Origin: Pelotalea chapellei
GTDB lineage: Bacteria; Desulfobacterota; Desulfuromonadia; Geobacterales; Pseudopelobacteraceae
Reading direction: 5' to 3'
NCBI RefSeq assembly: GCF_018531195.1
Contig: NZ_JAHDYS010000006.1
Location: 124,001 to 188,000, forward strand
DNA length: 64,000 nt
The notes below the pieces were generated by a model. It made no database searches. It saw only the letters and a program-made list of their open reading frames with translations, and was not told the DNA's origin. Positions 1 to 8,948 of this stretch are shown piece after piece. The stretch's first letter is position 1. Each line of letters opens with the position of its first letter. Position numbers and translations under genes: made by a program.

Positions 1-153
1 GTCCTTGATAATGCACTCAGGGAGCTGTATGATAACAGCGGATCACAATTTGATCCCGCAATTGTATCAGCGTTCTCCGAGATTATTGAGGAAGGTATGT
101 TCTCAAGAGTTCACGGTGCGGTACCAATCTACGCCGCCGCAGCTCCGCTCTGA
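1..153 (+). CDS. C-terminal end of an HD-GYP domain protein (partial)
   Basis: Frame 1 is open from the first base to a TGA at 151-153, giving about 50 residues. They contain ALRELYDNSGSQFDP followed by IVSAF, which resembles the closing helix of HD-GYP domains (typically A..EL....G.QFDP..V.AF). HD-GYP proteins hydrolyse cyclic di-GMP or act as degenerate signalling proteins; the catalytic HD and GYP motifs lie upstream of the window and cannot be checked. The gene runs the same way as the ABC ATPase genes that start 35 nt later, but nothing shows that they are functionally linked. The family call rests only on this short tail. Confidence 0.7.
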   Translation, partial: VLDNALRELYDNSGSQFDPAIVSAFSEIIEEGMFSRVHGAVPIYAAAAPL

Positions 154-188
154 CACTTCCCGCCAGTATACAGCTATGAGGTCTTTTC

Positions 189-1151
189 GTGCCCCCTCTT
201 CTGACCATAGATCGACTGCATACCTGTTTCCCTTTTCAGGATGGCGTTCAATGCGCTGTCAATGATCTTAGCCTCTCAATACACAAGGGGTCAACCGTTG
301 CCCTGGTAGGAGAATCCGGATCAGGAAAGTCAATGACCGCCCTTTCAATAATGCGATTGGTGCCTTCACCAGGTTTTATTCGAGAGGGCAGCATCGTTCT
401 TGATGGCACTGATCTTCTCGGCCTTTCTGAAGAATCAATGCGCAAAATTCGCGGCAGCCGGATATCAATGGTCTTTCAGGAACCTATGACATCACTCAAC
501 CCGGTCTTACGGATTGGGGATCAGATCATGGAACCGCTGATGTTGCACCGTAAGTTGCCCCGTAAGGATGCTGCTGAACGTGCGGCTGAACTTCTGCGTA
601 CTGTCGGCATGCCGGCGGCAGGAGACCGGCTGCGCGACTATCCTCACCAGTTGAGTGGCGGCATGCGCCAACGGGTGGTGATTGCCATGGCCCTGGCGTG
701 CAATCCGGATCTGTTGATTGCCGACGAGCCAACTACCGCCCTGGATGTAACCATCCAGGCTCAGATACTTGAACTGATAGATTCGCTTCGTCGTAATAGT
801 GACATGGGGATTTTGTTGGTCACCCATGACTTGGGAATCATAGCAGAACGATCGGATGTTACCTGCGTCATGTACGCAGGACGCATTGTTGAATCTGCCG
901 CCAGCCCTGAATTGTTACATAATCCTGGTCATCCCTATACCAAAGCCCTGCTTGCCTCACTTCCTCAAAACGCGGAGCCGGGGAAACCACTGAATGCACT
1001 TACCGGACAACCTCCCGGACTGAACAGCAACCTGACAGGCTGCGGATTCTGCGAGCGTTGTCCAATTCCTCTGCCGGAATGCCGTCAGCAGGTTCCACCA
1101 TTGACAGAAACGACTCCAGGACATTACGTACGCTGCTGGAACCGGATATGA
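189..1151 (+). CDS. ABC transporter ATPase, OppD/DppD type
   Basis: A 320-residue ATPase of the peptide/nickel importer class, predicted to sit on the cytoplasmic face and power uptake through a permease pair. Visible motifs are Walker A GESGSGKS, the Q-loop segment [10 protein letters not shown], signature LSGGMRQR, Walker [13 protein letters not shown] and the H-loop THD. The C-terminal Cys-rich tail (GCGFCERCP) is the oligopeptide-transporter tail typical of OppD/DppD/NikD. The start is GTG with GAGG seven bases upstream. The stop overlaps the start of the next ATPase gene (ATGA). No permease or binding-protein gene is in the window and the gene behind is HD-GYP, so the pair may be an orphan ATPase set. 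Substrate cannot be told from sequence. Confidence 0.92.
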   Translation: MPPLLTIDRLHTCFPFQDGVQCAVNDLSLSIHKGSTVALVGESGSGKSMTALSIMRLVPSPGFIREGSIVLDGTDLLGLSEESMRKIRGSRISMVFQEPMTSLNPVLRIGDQIMEPLMLHRKLPRKDAAERAAELLRTVGMPAAGDRLRDYPHQLSGGMRQRVVIAMALACNPDLLIADEPTTALDVTIQAQILELIDSLRRNSDMGILLVTHDLGIIAERSDVTCVMYAGRIVESAASPELLHNPGHPYTKALLASLPQNAEPGKPLNALTGQPPGLNSNLTGCGFCERCPIPLPECRQQVPPLTETTPGHYVRCWNRI

Positions 1152-2134
1152 AAGATACTACCGTCATTCTTAGCGCACATAATCTCTACAAGAGATTCAC
1201 TCAGAAACGTTCCCCCACAAGTCCTTCAGGAGTGCTCACCGCTGTTGATAATGTAAACCTGGAGCTGGCGATAGGTGAAACAATGGGGATTGCCGGTGAG
1301 TCCGGCTGCGGAAAAACTACACTGGGCAAACTGATGGCGGGACTGATACAACCGGATGATGGAGAGATATGTTTTTCAGGTGAAAATATATCCGGCCTTT
1401 CACCGGATAGGTACAAAAAGTTTCGTCGCCAGACACAGATGATTTTTCAGGATCCTTTTTCTTCTCTCAATCCTCGCATGCGTATCGGCGACATCATAAG
1501 CGAACCACTTCTCATTTCCCAGGCAGGCTCTGCAGCTAATAGACGCAGTACGGTAGAAGCACTCATGGCAACAGTCGGGCTTCGTCCGGAGTTCTTCAAT
1601 CGTTTTCCTCATGAATTTTCAGGAGGACAGCGTCAGCGTATCGGCATTGCCCGAGCTCTGGCCACAGCACCGGCAGTCATTGTTGCCGATGAGCCGGTTT
1701 CCGCACTGGACGTTTCAATCCAGGCCCAGATCATTAATCTGCTTCTGGAAATGAAGGCGACCTATAACCTTTCGCTGGTGTTCATCTCCCACGATCTCTC
1801 TGTATTGAAACATGTCTGCGACCGGGTCAGCATCATGTATCTTGGCAGCATTGTTGAAAGCGCCCCGGCACAACAACTGTTTCAGCGCTGCCTGCACCCG
1901 TATACCGAGGCTCTACTTGCCGCTGTTCCTCGCATCACCAACGATGCCGGGCCACGACCGATTGTCCTGAAAGATGATATACCCTCTCCCTTCGCCATTC
2001 CCTCCGGCTGTCGATTCCATACCCGCTGTCGTTATGCACGGGAAAAATGCATACATGAAGTGCCGGAACTGGAACTAAAGCATTCCGACCACCGCGCTGC
2101 GTGTCACTTCAGTGAAGAACTTTTTCTCTCCTGA
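1148..2134 (+). CDS. ABC transporter ATPase, OppF/DppF type
   Basis: A 328-residue partner of the preceding ATPase; the two would form the heterodimeric motor of an oligopeptide/dipeptide-type importer. It shows Walker A GESGCGKTT, signature FSGGQRQR, Walker B VIVADEPVSALD, the H-loop SHD, and the C-terminal oligopeptide-transporter tail with GCRFHTRCRYA. The reading frame is open further upstream, but the ATG at 1148 overlaps the TGA of the upstream gene in the ATGA arrangement and gives the usual family N-terminus, so I chose it. The 3' end overlaps the convergent bioC gene by 31 nt. Confidence 0.92.
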   Translation: MKDTTVILSAHNLYKRFTQKRSPTSPSGVLTAVDNVNLELAIGETMGIAGESGCGKTTLGKLMAGLIQPDDGEICFSGENISGLSPDRYKKFRRQTQMIFQDPFSSLNPRMRIGDIISEPLLISQAGSAANRRSTVEALMATVGLRPEFFNRFPHEFSGGQRQRIGIARALATAPAVIVADEPVSALDVSIQAQIINLLLEMKATYNLSLVFISHDLSVLKHVCDRVSIMYLGSIVESAPAQQLFQRCLHPYTEALLAAVPRITNDAGPRPIVLKDDIPSPFAIPSGCRFHTRCRYAREKCIHEVPELELKHSDHRAACHFSEELFLS

Positions 2135-2985
2135 AAAAAAGGATCATTACTACCTAATGGCGATTGCGGGCGCCTGGCGATGATATAAAAAACTTCATAG
2201 GTTGCGGGAATCTTCCCGTCATCCTGGAACCTGGAACTGTAAATACGCTGCATATTATGCAGAAAACCACGCCACCCCAACCCTCCGCCACTGTCGTTCA
2301 CGGCAGCCGTAGCAGCCCCTACTCCCTTGATTGATCGCAGCAGATGTGAAACATCAGGGTGATACTCCATCTCAGTCTCACTGGCGACTACAGCCTGTTC
2401 AAAGTCTGTTGCCAACAATGCCGCATGCACCTCTTCCAGCTTTTTAAAATGCTGTAACCTTCTCAGTCTGCCATCAGACAAGGCGCAATTTCCCAGAGCC
2501 TGCCGATAGCTTTCTTGCAGCTCCCAGAGCGTATTACCTCCAAAAAAAGCCGCACAAAACAGACCACCTGGCACAAGAACCCTAAAGCATTCCTTGAGGC
2601 ATGCATCCAGATCGCCGATCCACTGCAAAGTGGAGGCGGAAACCACCAACTCAAAAGAACTGTCACGATAAGGAAGTTGTTCGGCATCGCCATTAACAAT
2701 CAATGCATCACTTCCAATTTTATTAGAGGATGATAGAGCCATATTGAAGGCAAGATCGAGACCATGCAGCCGGGAGAGAGGAAAGCGTTTCTGTAGCAAG
2801 GCAAGCAGGTTTCCTGTCCCACAACCGATATCCAGCAGCCGCTTAGGAGAAATTTCCAGATGAGCTTGGATCAGGCGTTCCAGGTGCTGAACAACACGTT
2901 TCTGAACCACAGCGTGCTGATCATATTGTCCTGCCTGGCGATGAAAGGCTTTTCCTATTCTGTTTCTAGTAGCAGCGACGGTCAC
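2104..2985 (-). CDS. bioC: Malonyl-ACP O-methyltransferase BioC
   Basis: A 293-residue class I SAM-dependent methyltransferase. BioC methylates the free carboxyl of malonyl-ACP so that fatty-acid synthesis can elongate it to pimeloyl-ACP methyl ester for biotin. The N-terminus (RIGKAFHRQAGQYDQHAVVQ) is the characteristic BioC opening, and the SAM loop is LLDIGCGTGNLLALL. The start is GTG and overlaps the end of bioH by 20 nt, so translation is probably coupled. It is the last gene of the bioF-bioH-bioC operon. The 3' end overlaps the convergent ABC ATPase gene. Confidence 0.9.
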   Translation of the reverse strand: MTVAATRNRIGKAFHRQAGQYDQHAVVQKRVVQHLERLIQAHLEISPKRLLDIGCGTGNLLALLQKRFPLSRLHGLDLAFNMALSSSNKIGSDALIVNGDAEQLPYRDSSFELVVSASTLQWIGDLDACLKECFRVLVPGGLFCAAFFGGNTLWELQESYRQALGNCALSDGRLRRLQHFKKLEEVHAALLATDFEQAVVASETEMEYHPDVSHLLRSIKGVGAATAAVNDSGGGLGWRGFLHNMQRIYSSRFQDDGKIPATYEVFYIIARRPQSPLGSNDPFFQERKSSSLK

Positions 2986-3796
2986 TCACCCTCCTCCAAA
3001 AATTTTCAAGGCATGTATTGAATTTTTCAGAACGAACAAGAAACAAAGCATGCCCGCTTCCAGAAAAAACAGTATGGGAACTTCCAGGAATATGAGCAGC
3101 CATGTATGTAGAGGCCTCAGGCAGGCAGATCCTGTCCTGATCGCCATTGATCACGAGTACAGGCAGATCCAGAGTGGAAAGCAGATGACTCAGATCCGTT
3201 TCTGCGAGAGCATCAAGACTCTGCAGTGCGACCTCAGCTTCAGGAATTTGAACAGCAGCAAGGACATCAGCGGTAACACGGGCCACTGCCGGTTCGCGTA
3301 ATTCGTCAGCAGTAAACATTAAGGCAGTAAAACCGGCCAGTGCTCGTTGTGTGCTGCGACGCACCTTCAGGGCCATCCCCTCAACATCTTTCAGCCCCAG
3401 GCCGTATGGGAATGATTCGGTTGCAGCGAAGCACGGGGTTCCCGAAATCAATACCAAGGCAATCAGACGCTCACGCAATTGTTGGTAAGCAGTAAGTACA
3501 ATCTGAGCCCCCATCGACCATCCCGCCAAAAGAACATCCCGAAGATCCAGCTGCACAAAAAGTTGCACCAAATCAGCGGCAAAAGCTTCAAAACCATAGC
3601 CAGTAGATAGTTCAGACCTGCCATGACCAGCCAGATCCGGCATCACGACTCTAAACCTGGAGGAGAGGTCATCGGCCTGTAGACGCCAAACGGCAGATGA
3701 CATGCACCAACCATGCAACAGAACAAGCACCGGTCCCTGCCCCTGTTCCTCATACCAAATTCGACGCCCCCCCCCTGCGAGTTCACACCACGGCAT
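2966..3796 (-). CDS. bioH: Alpha/beta hydrolase, pimeloyl-ACP methyl ester esterase BioH
   Basis: A 276-residue alpha/beta hydrolase. BioH removes the methyl group from pimeloyl-ACP methyl ester and so ends the chain elongation that BioC started. The oxyanion region VLLHGWCMS, nucleophile elbow GWSMG, acid region NGDQD and the late histidine in GSGHALF form the expected Ser-Asp-His triad. The start is the ATG at 3796, whose A is shared with the TGA of bioF (TGATG); the open frame further upstream lies inside bioF and lacks family similarity. Position between bioF and bioC supports the BioH role over a generic esterase. Confidence 0.88.
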   Translation of the reverse strand: MPWCELAGGGRRIWYEEQGQGPVLVLLHGWCMSSAVWRLQADDLSSRFRVVMPDLAGHGRSELSTGYGFEAFAADLVQLFVQLDLRDVLLAGWSMGAQIVLTAYQQLRERLIALVLISGTPCFAATESFPYGLGLKDVEGMALKVRRSTQRALAGFTALMFTADELREPAVARVTADVLAAVQIPEAEVALQSLDALAETDLSHLLSTLDLPVLVINGDQDRICLPEASTYMAAHIPGSSHTVFSGSGHALFLVRSEKFNTCLENFWRRVSDRRCY

Positions 3797-4968
3797 CAGA
3801 TAATACCCAGACTTTTGCCGATGGCAGCGATACGCTCGGCAGCCCATGCAAGATCATCGGCAGAATGGGTTGCCATCACTGTACAACGGAGTCGAGAGGC
3901 TCCCTGCGGCACGGTTGGGGGCCGTATTCCCTGTACAAAGAGCCCTTCATCAAGCAGTTGACGAGAGAATTCCATGGTTACAGTGGCATCGCCGGTGATA
4001 ATTGGTACGATTTGGGTGGTGCCATAGGTATGAAAACCTGCTTCCACCAGCAAGCCCCTGAACAAGGAGGCATTGGCATGAAGCTTCTTCCTGAGCTCCC
4101 TGCCCTCCTCTGTCCCAATAAGTTCAAGTGCAGCAAGGGAAGCAGCCACAACAGCCGGCGGCAATGACGTTGAAAAAATGAAGCTGCGGGCTCGATTAAT
4201 CAGCAGTTCGCGCAGATCCAATGAAAGTGCTGCATATGCACCGTAACTGCCCAGGGCCTTGCCAAAGGTACCGACATGTATGTCGACATCCTTTATCACT
4301 CCGCACATTTCCGCACTGCCCTTCCCTCCTGTTCCCAGTACACCGCAGCCATGAGCATCATCAACCATCAGCAGCGCATCATGATGCTGCTTGAGTGAAA
4401 TCAGCTCAGCATACAATGCAATATCTCCATCCATACTGAAAACACCATCTGTGACTATCAGGCAACGGCCTGTGCCGCGGTACTTATCCAGTAATCTGTC
4501 TAAAGCCTGAATGTCATTATGGGGATAACGCACCAGCTTGGCAGAAGAGAGCAAAATGCCGTCAACGATGCTGGCATGATTGAGACGGTCGGAAAAGACA
4601 ACATCGCCTCGCCCCACAACGGCAGGAATGATGCCGCTGTTCGCAGCATATCCGCTATTAAAAATCAGGGCCGCTTCGGTTTGTTTAAAGGCCGAAACCG
4701 CTGATTCCAGCAGCTCGTGTATTTCCATGGTGCCAGAAACAAGACGTGAGGCTCCACTTGAAGTTCCAAGTCTTTCTACCGCGTCAACAGCAGCCCTTGC
4801 AAGTGCTGGATGGTCGGCCAAACCCAGATAATTGTTGGAACAGAGCAGCAGGGTTTCCCTTCCTGCCATCTCCACCTTTGCCGATTGCCGCCCCTGCACG
4901 CTTCGCAGGGAGCGATACAGCCCCTGCTCGCGAATGTGCTGTAGTTCATCAGGTATAGATTGCTGCAC
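3796..4968 (-). CDS. bioF: 8-amino-7-oxononanoate synthase BioF
   Basis: A PLP-dependent enzyme (about 390 residues) that condenses pimeloyl-ACP with L-alanine to give 8-amino-7-oxononanoate (KAPA), the first ring-forming step of biotin synthesis. The PLP lysine is in [21 protein letters not shown], the [10 protein letters not shown] segment and IFSTSLPP are typical of the family. Two GTG starts are possible. The one at 4968 has GGAG six bases upstream, whereas the one at 4980 has no Shine-Dalgarno sequence and abuts the operator, so I chose 4968. First gene of the biotin operon; regulation by BirA is likely (see 4981-5012). bioA, bioD and bioB are not in this window. Confidence 0.93.
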   Translation of the reverse strand: MQQSIPDELQHIREQGLYRSLRSVQGRQSAKVEMAGRETLLLCSNNYLGLADHPALARAAVDAVERLGTSSGASRLVSGTMEIHELLESAVSAFKQTEAALIFNSGYAANSGIIPAVVGRGDVVFSDRLNHASIVDGILLSSAKLVRYPHNDIQALDRLLDKYRGTGRCLIVTDGVFSMDGDIALYAELISLKQHHDALLMVDDAHGCGVLGTGGKGSAEMCGVIKDVDIHVGTFGKALGSYGAYAALSLDLRELLINRARSFIFSTSLPPAVVAASLAALELIGTEEGRELRKKLHANASLFRGLLVEAGFHTYGTTQIVPIITGDATVTMEFSRQLLDEGLFVQGIRPPTVPQGASRLRCTVMATHSADDLAWAAERIAAIGKSLGII

Positions 4969-4980
4969 TCGAGACTCCAC

Positions 4981-5012
4981 TGGTCAACCCACTTAATATA
5001 CAAGGTTGACAA
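4981..5012 (-). promoter_or_regulatory. Candidate BirA operator upstream of bioF
   Basis: On the minus strand TTGTCAACC is followed after 14 nt by GGTTGACCA, an inverted repeat with one mismatch in 9 bp. This fits the known biotin operator consensus (TTGTnAACC, 14-16 nt, GGTTnACAA) bound by the biotin-responsive repressor BirA. A TATATT hexamer that could be a -10 box lies in the spacer. The site sits between the upstream terminator and the bioF Shine-Dalgarno, exactly where an autoregulatory operator would act. Confidence 0.8.
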
Positions 5013-5020
5013 TACTGGTA

Positions 5021-5050
5021 AAAAAAGTCCCTCTGTGACAGAGGGACTTT
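5021..5050 (-). terminator. Rho-independent terminator after manC
   Basis: A 12-bp perfect stem (AAAGTCCCTCTG) with a 3-nt TGA loop, followed on the minus strand by a run of T. It lies 11 nt past the manC stop and closes the polysaccharide operon before the biotin promoter region. Confidence 0.85.
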
Positions 5051-5061
5051 GATACAGGGGA

Positions 5062-6138
5062 TTATAGTAATCCGGTCGAGCCGCTGTGGGATAGTTCCTC
5101 AACGATTTTTTTCACATCCTGAGCTCTCTCACGATCACACACCAGCAACGCATCAGGTGTTGAAACCACAATTAGGTTATGAACCCCAATGGTGGCTACC
5201 ATGCGGCCATCAGAGTAGATCAGGCAGTCCGAAGAATCGAGGGCGATGTTGCCGGCAGCATTGATGCAGACGGTACCTTCGGCATCTGGCGCAACCACTT
5301 CGGGCAATGCGCTCCAGCTTCCCACATCACTCCATCCCATCTCAACCGGCATTACCTGCACATTCGTGGAACGTTCCATTATGCCGTAATCTATGGAGAC
5401 ACTATCCACACTGTCATATACTTTCTCAATCTGTCCTTCCAAATCAGAGAGTTCCCATACATCTTCTGAAAAGGAGATGGTTTTTAGTGCAGCGGACAGT
5501 TGCGGCATGTACTGGTTAATCTCTTCCAGGATCATGTCTGCACGCCAGATGAACATGCCGCTGTTCCAGAAATAGTTGCCTGCTTCGAGGTAATAGAGGG
5601 CCTGCTCGAGGGGAGGTTTTTCAACAAAGCGCTTGACCGGAAAAGGACCTTCGCCGCGCAGTTCCATTTCAGCTTCGATGTAGCCATAACCTGTCTCGGG
5701 TCGCGAGGGCATGATGCCAAGCGTCATCAGATAGCCTTTGCGGGCCGACTGTACTGCAGCCAACAGGGTATCACGCAAGGCATCCTCATCTTTAATAAAG
5801 TGATCAGCCGGTAGTACGATCATTACACCGGCAGGATCATGGGCAGCAATAATAGTGGCAGCCAGACCAATGGCCGGTGCTGTGTTGCGGCCTGCGGGCT
5901 CGGCGATCACATCGATGTGAACACCCCGATATCCGCTTACCTGGTGTTCGGTTTCTTCCGCCTGGAGTGCGTTGGTGATAATCAGGATCCGTTTTGGCTT
6001 GAGGGGCAGCACACGTTCCACAGTACGCTGAAGCATGGTCCTGTCACCGGTGATGGAGATAAGCTGCTTCGGTTTAGCGACCCGGGACAATGGCCAGAAG
6101 CGGGTACCGGAACCACCTGCAAGAATGACGATATACAC
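5062..6138 (-). CDS. manC: Mannose-1-phosphate guanylyltransferase
   Basis: A 358-residue nucleotidyltransferase that makes GDP-mannose from GTP and mannose-1-phosphate, a donor for surface polysaccharides. The N-terminal pyrophosphorylase signature is LAGGSGTRFWPLSR with PKQ further on; FVEKPP and the WNSGMF segment are typical. The protein is a stand-alone GMP domain: the phosphomannose-isomerase-like cupin that is often fused to its C-terminus (type II, about 470 residues) is instead encoded by the separate gene at 6680-7039. The start is GTG with a GGAG-like site five bases upstream. Last gene of the rfbB-rfbD-cupin-lipoprotein-manC group. Confidence 0.92.
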   Translation of the reverse strand: MYIVILAGGSGTRFWPLSRVAKPKQLISITGDRTMLQRTVERVLPLKPKRILIITNALQAEETEHQVSGYRGVHIDVIAEPAGRNTAPAIGLAATIIAAHDPAGVMIVLPADHFIKDEDALRDTLLAAVQSARKGYLMTLGIMPSRPETGYGYIEAEMELRGEGPFPVKRFVEKPPLEQALYYLEAGNYFWNSGMFIWRADMILEEINQYMPQLSAALKTISFSEDVWELSDLEGQIEKVYDSVDSVSIDYGIMERSTNVQVMPVEMGWSDVGSWSALPEVVAPDAEGTVCINAAGNIALDSSDCLIYSDGRMVATIGVHNLIVVSTPDALLVCDRERAQDVKKIVEELSHSGSTGLL

Positions 6139-6147
6139 GTTGCTCTC

Positions 6148-6669
6148 CTATTTGTACTGGATGCGATCGATGAAATCAGCTATCTCATGGGCAAGACGAC
6201 CAATCCCTTCAGTGGTGTCAACGATATCCCAGAGGGTCTGTCGAAAATAGGCAACTTCAATCCCGGATTGGCCATCAGTTAGTGTTGCCTCGATAGAAAT
6301 TCGGAACCGCCCCATCCTGGTGAATTTACCACTTAGAACGAGACTGGTGGCGGTGGGAACTTCAGTGCGCGAAACCGACTGATAGATGCGACGTGAGGTG
6401 ACATAACGAAGAATTTGGCCGGACAATTGCGAAGGCACAGCGGCATAACGGCGCTGACGCTTATCCATACCAGCCTCGCTATCATCGATTGAAAACTCCG
6501 GTTTCACTTCAAAATCTCGTATAATCAGAGACTTATATACATTCATTGGCTTGATATTGGTTACGATTTCCTCGTCAATCACCGCAGTGGATGAAGAAGC
6601 GCAACCAGCAGCCAGAATGAATATCAACAGCGCCAGACTCCAACGAATATAATACAGTACGTTTTTCAT
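6148..6669 (-). CDS. Putative outer-membrane lipoprotein, possible DUF4410 type
   Basis: A 173-residue exported protein. The N-terminus has a short basic stretch, a hydrophobic segment and a lipobox LAAGC, so it should be cleaved and lipidated at Cys23. The mature part has the alternating pattern seen in small lipoproteins of the DUF4410/TolB-like kind (for example LIIRDFEV, and the C-terminal amphipathic segment ending in IADFIDRIQYK), but this assignment is tentative. It lies between the cupin and manC genes with gaps of about 10 nt and must be co-transcribed with sugar-nucleotide genes; a role in envelope polysaccharide handling is only inference. Confidence 0.8.
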   Translation of the reverse strand: MKNVLYYIRWSLALLIFILAAGCASSSTAVIDEEIVTNIKPMNVYKSLIIRDFEVKPEFSIDDSEAGMDKRQRRYAAVPSQLSGQILRYVTSRRIYQSVSRTEVPTATSLVLSGKFTRMGRFRISIEATLTDGQSGIEVAYFRQTLWDIVDTTEGIGRLAHEIADFIDRIQYK

Positions 6670-6679
6670 TTAGCGCAGG

Positions 6680-7039
6680 TTAGTTCTGAGCATGAAGGGA
6701 ACAACGATTATAGTCGTCATCAAATCTTACAATATCGTCCTCACCAAGGTACTCACCGCTCTGTACTTCGATGATCACCAGCGGAATTTTGCCTGGATTT
6801 TCCAACCGATGATTTTGACCAATGGGAATGAAAGTGGATTCATTGACATTAACGATAAATTCCTGACTACCACAGGTTACTCTCGCGCTGCCTGATACAA
6901 CAATCCAGTGTTCACTGCGATGGTGATGTTTCTGCAAGGACAGACGCTGACCAGGCTTTACTTCTATTCGTTTGATCTTATAACTCGAATTTTCATCTAA
7001 AACTACGTATGAGCCCCAGGGGCGTTCTCCACGTTCCAT
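6680..7039 (-). CDS. Cupin protein, mannose-6-phosphate isomerase type II C-terminal-like
   Basis: A 119-residue single cupin. PWGSYVVLDE at the N-terminus, then SLQKHHHRSEHWIVVSG and the later FIPIGQNHRLEN segment match the metal-binding cupin of type II phosphomannose isomerases, with histidines and a glutamate as likely metal ligands. In many bacteria this domain is the C-terminal half of a bifunctional ManC/AlgA-like enzyme; here it is a free gene two positions before manC. It could isomerise fructose-6-phosphate to mannose-6-phosphate. I chose the ATG at 7039 because TAGGAG lies seven to eight bases upstream; the frame upstream runs inside rfbD. Confidence 0.85.
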   Translation of the reverse strand: MERGERPWGSYVVLDENSSYKIKRIEVKPGQRLSLQKHHHRSEHWIVVSGSARVTCGSQEFIVNVNESTFIPIGQNHRLENPGKIPLVIIEVQSGEYLGEDDIVRFDDDYNRCSLHAQN

Positions 7040-7047
7040 GATGTCTC

Positions 7048-7881
7048 CTAATGTGCAGCTCGTGCTGATAAATATGAACGAAGCGCGTCGCGCCAAGGTT
7101 GAAGTCTAAATCCCGCATCTTGCTCCAGCTTGCTGCAATCGAGCGTGGAATAAAGCGGTCGGCGCGCAGGACGGTTCAGTTGTTCCGTAGTCATGCCGGT
7201 AACAGTTACAGACAGTCCGGCTTCCTCGAAAATGGAACGCGCAAATTCATTCCAGGAACAGAATCCTGAATTTGCTGCATGGTAGATACCCTGACATTTG
7301 CTCTCAATTAACGCAGCAATTGATCTGGCAAGATCGACAGTCCAGGTGGGTGATCCAATCTGATCGTCAACAACTGCCAGTGTATCTTTTTCTTTAGCCA
7401 ATCCGAGCATGGTCTCCACAAAGTTTTTCCCATGCAAGCCATAGAGCCATTGCGTGCGAACTATCAGGTGATCAGGATTAAAAGCTGCATTCATTTCACC
7501 AGCCAGTTTGGATTCGCCATAAATATTCAAGGGCCGGGGGGCATCATCTTCGTGGTATGGGGTTCCCTTGCTGCCATCAAAAACATAATCAGTACTGACC
7601 TGCACCAAACGTGCGCCAATGCTGCGGGTCGCCATGGCAAGATAGCCCACACCCTCCCCATTGACCTGCATGGCGGTATCCGCATCGCTTTCACAATTAT
7701 CCACATTGGTACATGCTGCACAATTTATTACCACAGAGGGGCGCAGGGTGGTCAGTACCCTTTCAGTCGACTCCATAGAAGTAATATCGATATCAGCAAT
7801 ATCAACACCGCGGGCACGATCTCCCAATAAGGCCATCATATCATGCCCCAACATGCCATTAGCACCTACCACCAGAATCAT
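7048..7881 (-). CDS. rfbD: dTDP-4-dehydrorhamnose reductase
   Basis: A 277-residue short-chain dehydrogenase that reduces dTDP-4-keto-L-rhamnose to dTDP-L-rhamnose with NAD(P)H. It shows the dinucleotide loop VVGANGMLG, the catalytic YGESK (Tyr-x3-Lys), VSTDYVFDG and the RTQWLYG segment typical of RmlD. Its ATG overlaps the TGA of rfbB (ATGA), so the two are coupled. The partner epimerase rfbC lies 21 kb away at 29088; the thymidylyltransferase rfbA is not in the window. Confidence 0.93.
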   Translation of the reverse strand: MILVVGANGMLGHDMMALLGDRARGVDIADIDITSMESTERVLTTLRPSVVINCAACTNVDNCESDADTAMQVNGEGVGYLAMATRSIGARLVQVSTDYVFDGSKGTPYHEDDAPRPLNIYGESKLAGEMNAAFNPDHLIVRTQWLYGLHGKNFVETMLGLAKEKDTLAVVDDQIGSPTWTVDLARSIAALIESKCQGIYHAANSGFCSWNEFARSIFEEAGLSVTVTGMTTEQLNRPARRPLYSTLDCSKLEQDAGFRLQPWRDALRSYLSARAAH

Positions 7882-8948
7882 GCCTTGTCCCCGTATTGTG
7901 TAGTGTAGTACTCGCGATAGGCGCCGGATGTGACCTCCGCCACCCAGTCCTGATTGGCAAGATACCAGTCAATGGTTTCCTGGATGCCGGTCTCGAAGGT
8001 TCGGGCCGGTTCCCAATCCAGTTCGTTCTTCAGACGGGTGGCATCGATGGCATAGCGCCGGTCATGCCCTGGGCGATCCTTGACAAAGGTAATCAGTTCC
8101 CGGTTCTCGCCCGGCTTGCGCCCCAGCCGCACATCGAGGAGGTCGCAGACCAGATTGACGATATCGATGTTGTGCCACTCGTTGTTGCCGCCAATATTGT
8201 ACACTGAACCAGACGCTGCCTTTTTAAGCACAACCTCAACGGCGGCGGCATGATCGCGCACGTGCAGCCAGTCGCGCACGTTGCGGCCATCACCGTAAAC
8301 CGGCAATGGACGACAGTTGATGATATTGTGAATCATCAGAGGAATTAGTTTTTCGGGGAAGTGGTAAGGTCCATAGTTGTTCGAGCAGCGGGTATTGAGC
8401 GTCGGCATGCCGTAGGTCTCATGATAAGCCCGCACCAGCAGGTCGGCACCCGCCTTGCTGGCCGAATAAGGAGAATTGGCGGCCAGGGGAGTGGTCTCGG
8501 TGAAATAGCCGCTGTCCCCCAGACTGCCGTAGACCTCGTCTGTAGAGATCTGCAGAAAACGGAAATCCTCCACGGCACCGGACTGCCAGTGCTTGCGGCT
8601 CTCCTCCAGCAGTGTCTGGGTACCCAGCACGTTGGTACGGACGAATATTTCCGGGCCAGTGATAGAGCGATCCACATGGGATTCGGCGGCAAAATGCACC
8701 ACGGCATCGATATTATGTTCCGCCAGCAGAGTGGCCACCAATCCGGCATCGCAAATATCACCTTTGACAAAGCTGTAGCCGGGGTGTTTTTCCACACCCT
8801 TGAGATTGTTCAGGTTGCCGGCGTAGGTCAGTGCATCGAGATTGATTATGCTGCAGGTGGGGTTGTTTGCTATGTAGGAATGGATAAAATTGGAACCAAT
8901 GAAACCGGCACCGCCGGTCACCAGCAGAGAGCCGGGGATGAATGTCAC
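7878..8948 (-). CDS. rfbB: dTDP-glucose 4,6-dehydratase
   Basis: A 356-residue extended short-chain dehydrogenase that converts dTDP-glucose to dTDP-4-keto-6-deoxyglucose, the second step of rhamnose synthesis. It has the TGGAGFIGSN loop, STDEVYG, the YSASK catalytic pair and the RCSNNYGPYHFPEKLIPL segment diagnostic of RmlB. The start is GTG at 8948 with AAAGGAG nine bases upstream; the TTG seven codons further up lies on the Shine-Dalgarno side and is unlikely. First gene of the sugar-nucleotide operon, divergent from the small gene at 9048. Confidence 0.93.
   Translation of the reverse strand: MTFIPGSLLVTGGAGFIGSNFIHSYIANNPTCSIINLDALTYAGNLNNLKGVEKHPGYSFVKGDICDAGLVATLLAEHNIDAVVHFAAESHVDRSITGPEIFVRTNVLGTQTLLEESRKHWQSGAVEDFRFLQISTDEVYGSLGDSGYFTETTPLAANSPYSASKAGADLLVRAYHETYGMPTLNTRCSNNYGPYHFPEKLIPLMIHNIINCRPLPVYGDGRNVRDWLHVRDHAAAVEVVLKKAASGSVYNIGGNNEWHNIDIVNLVCDLLDVRLGRKPGENRELITFVKDRPGHDRRYAIDATRLKNELDWEPARTFETGIQETIDWYLANQDWVAEVTSGAYREYYTTQYGDKA

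Noticed and set aside
3697-4167. Plus-strand frame across bioH and bioF
   Set aside because: Both minus-strand genes carry full family motifs; the frame has none.
4969-4980. GTG at 4980 as bioF start
   Set aside because: It abuts the operator and has no ribosome site; GTG at 4968 has GGAG six bases upstream.
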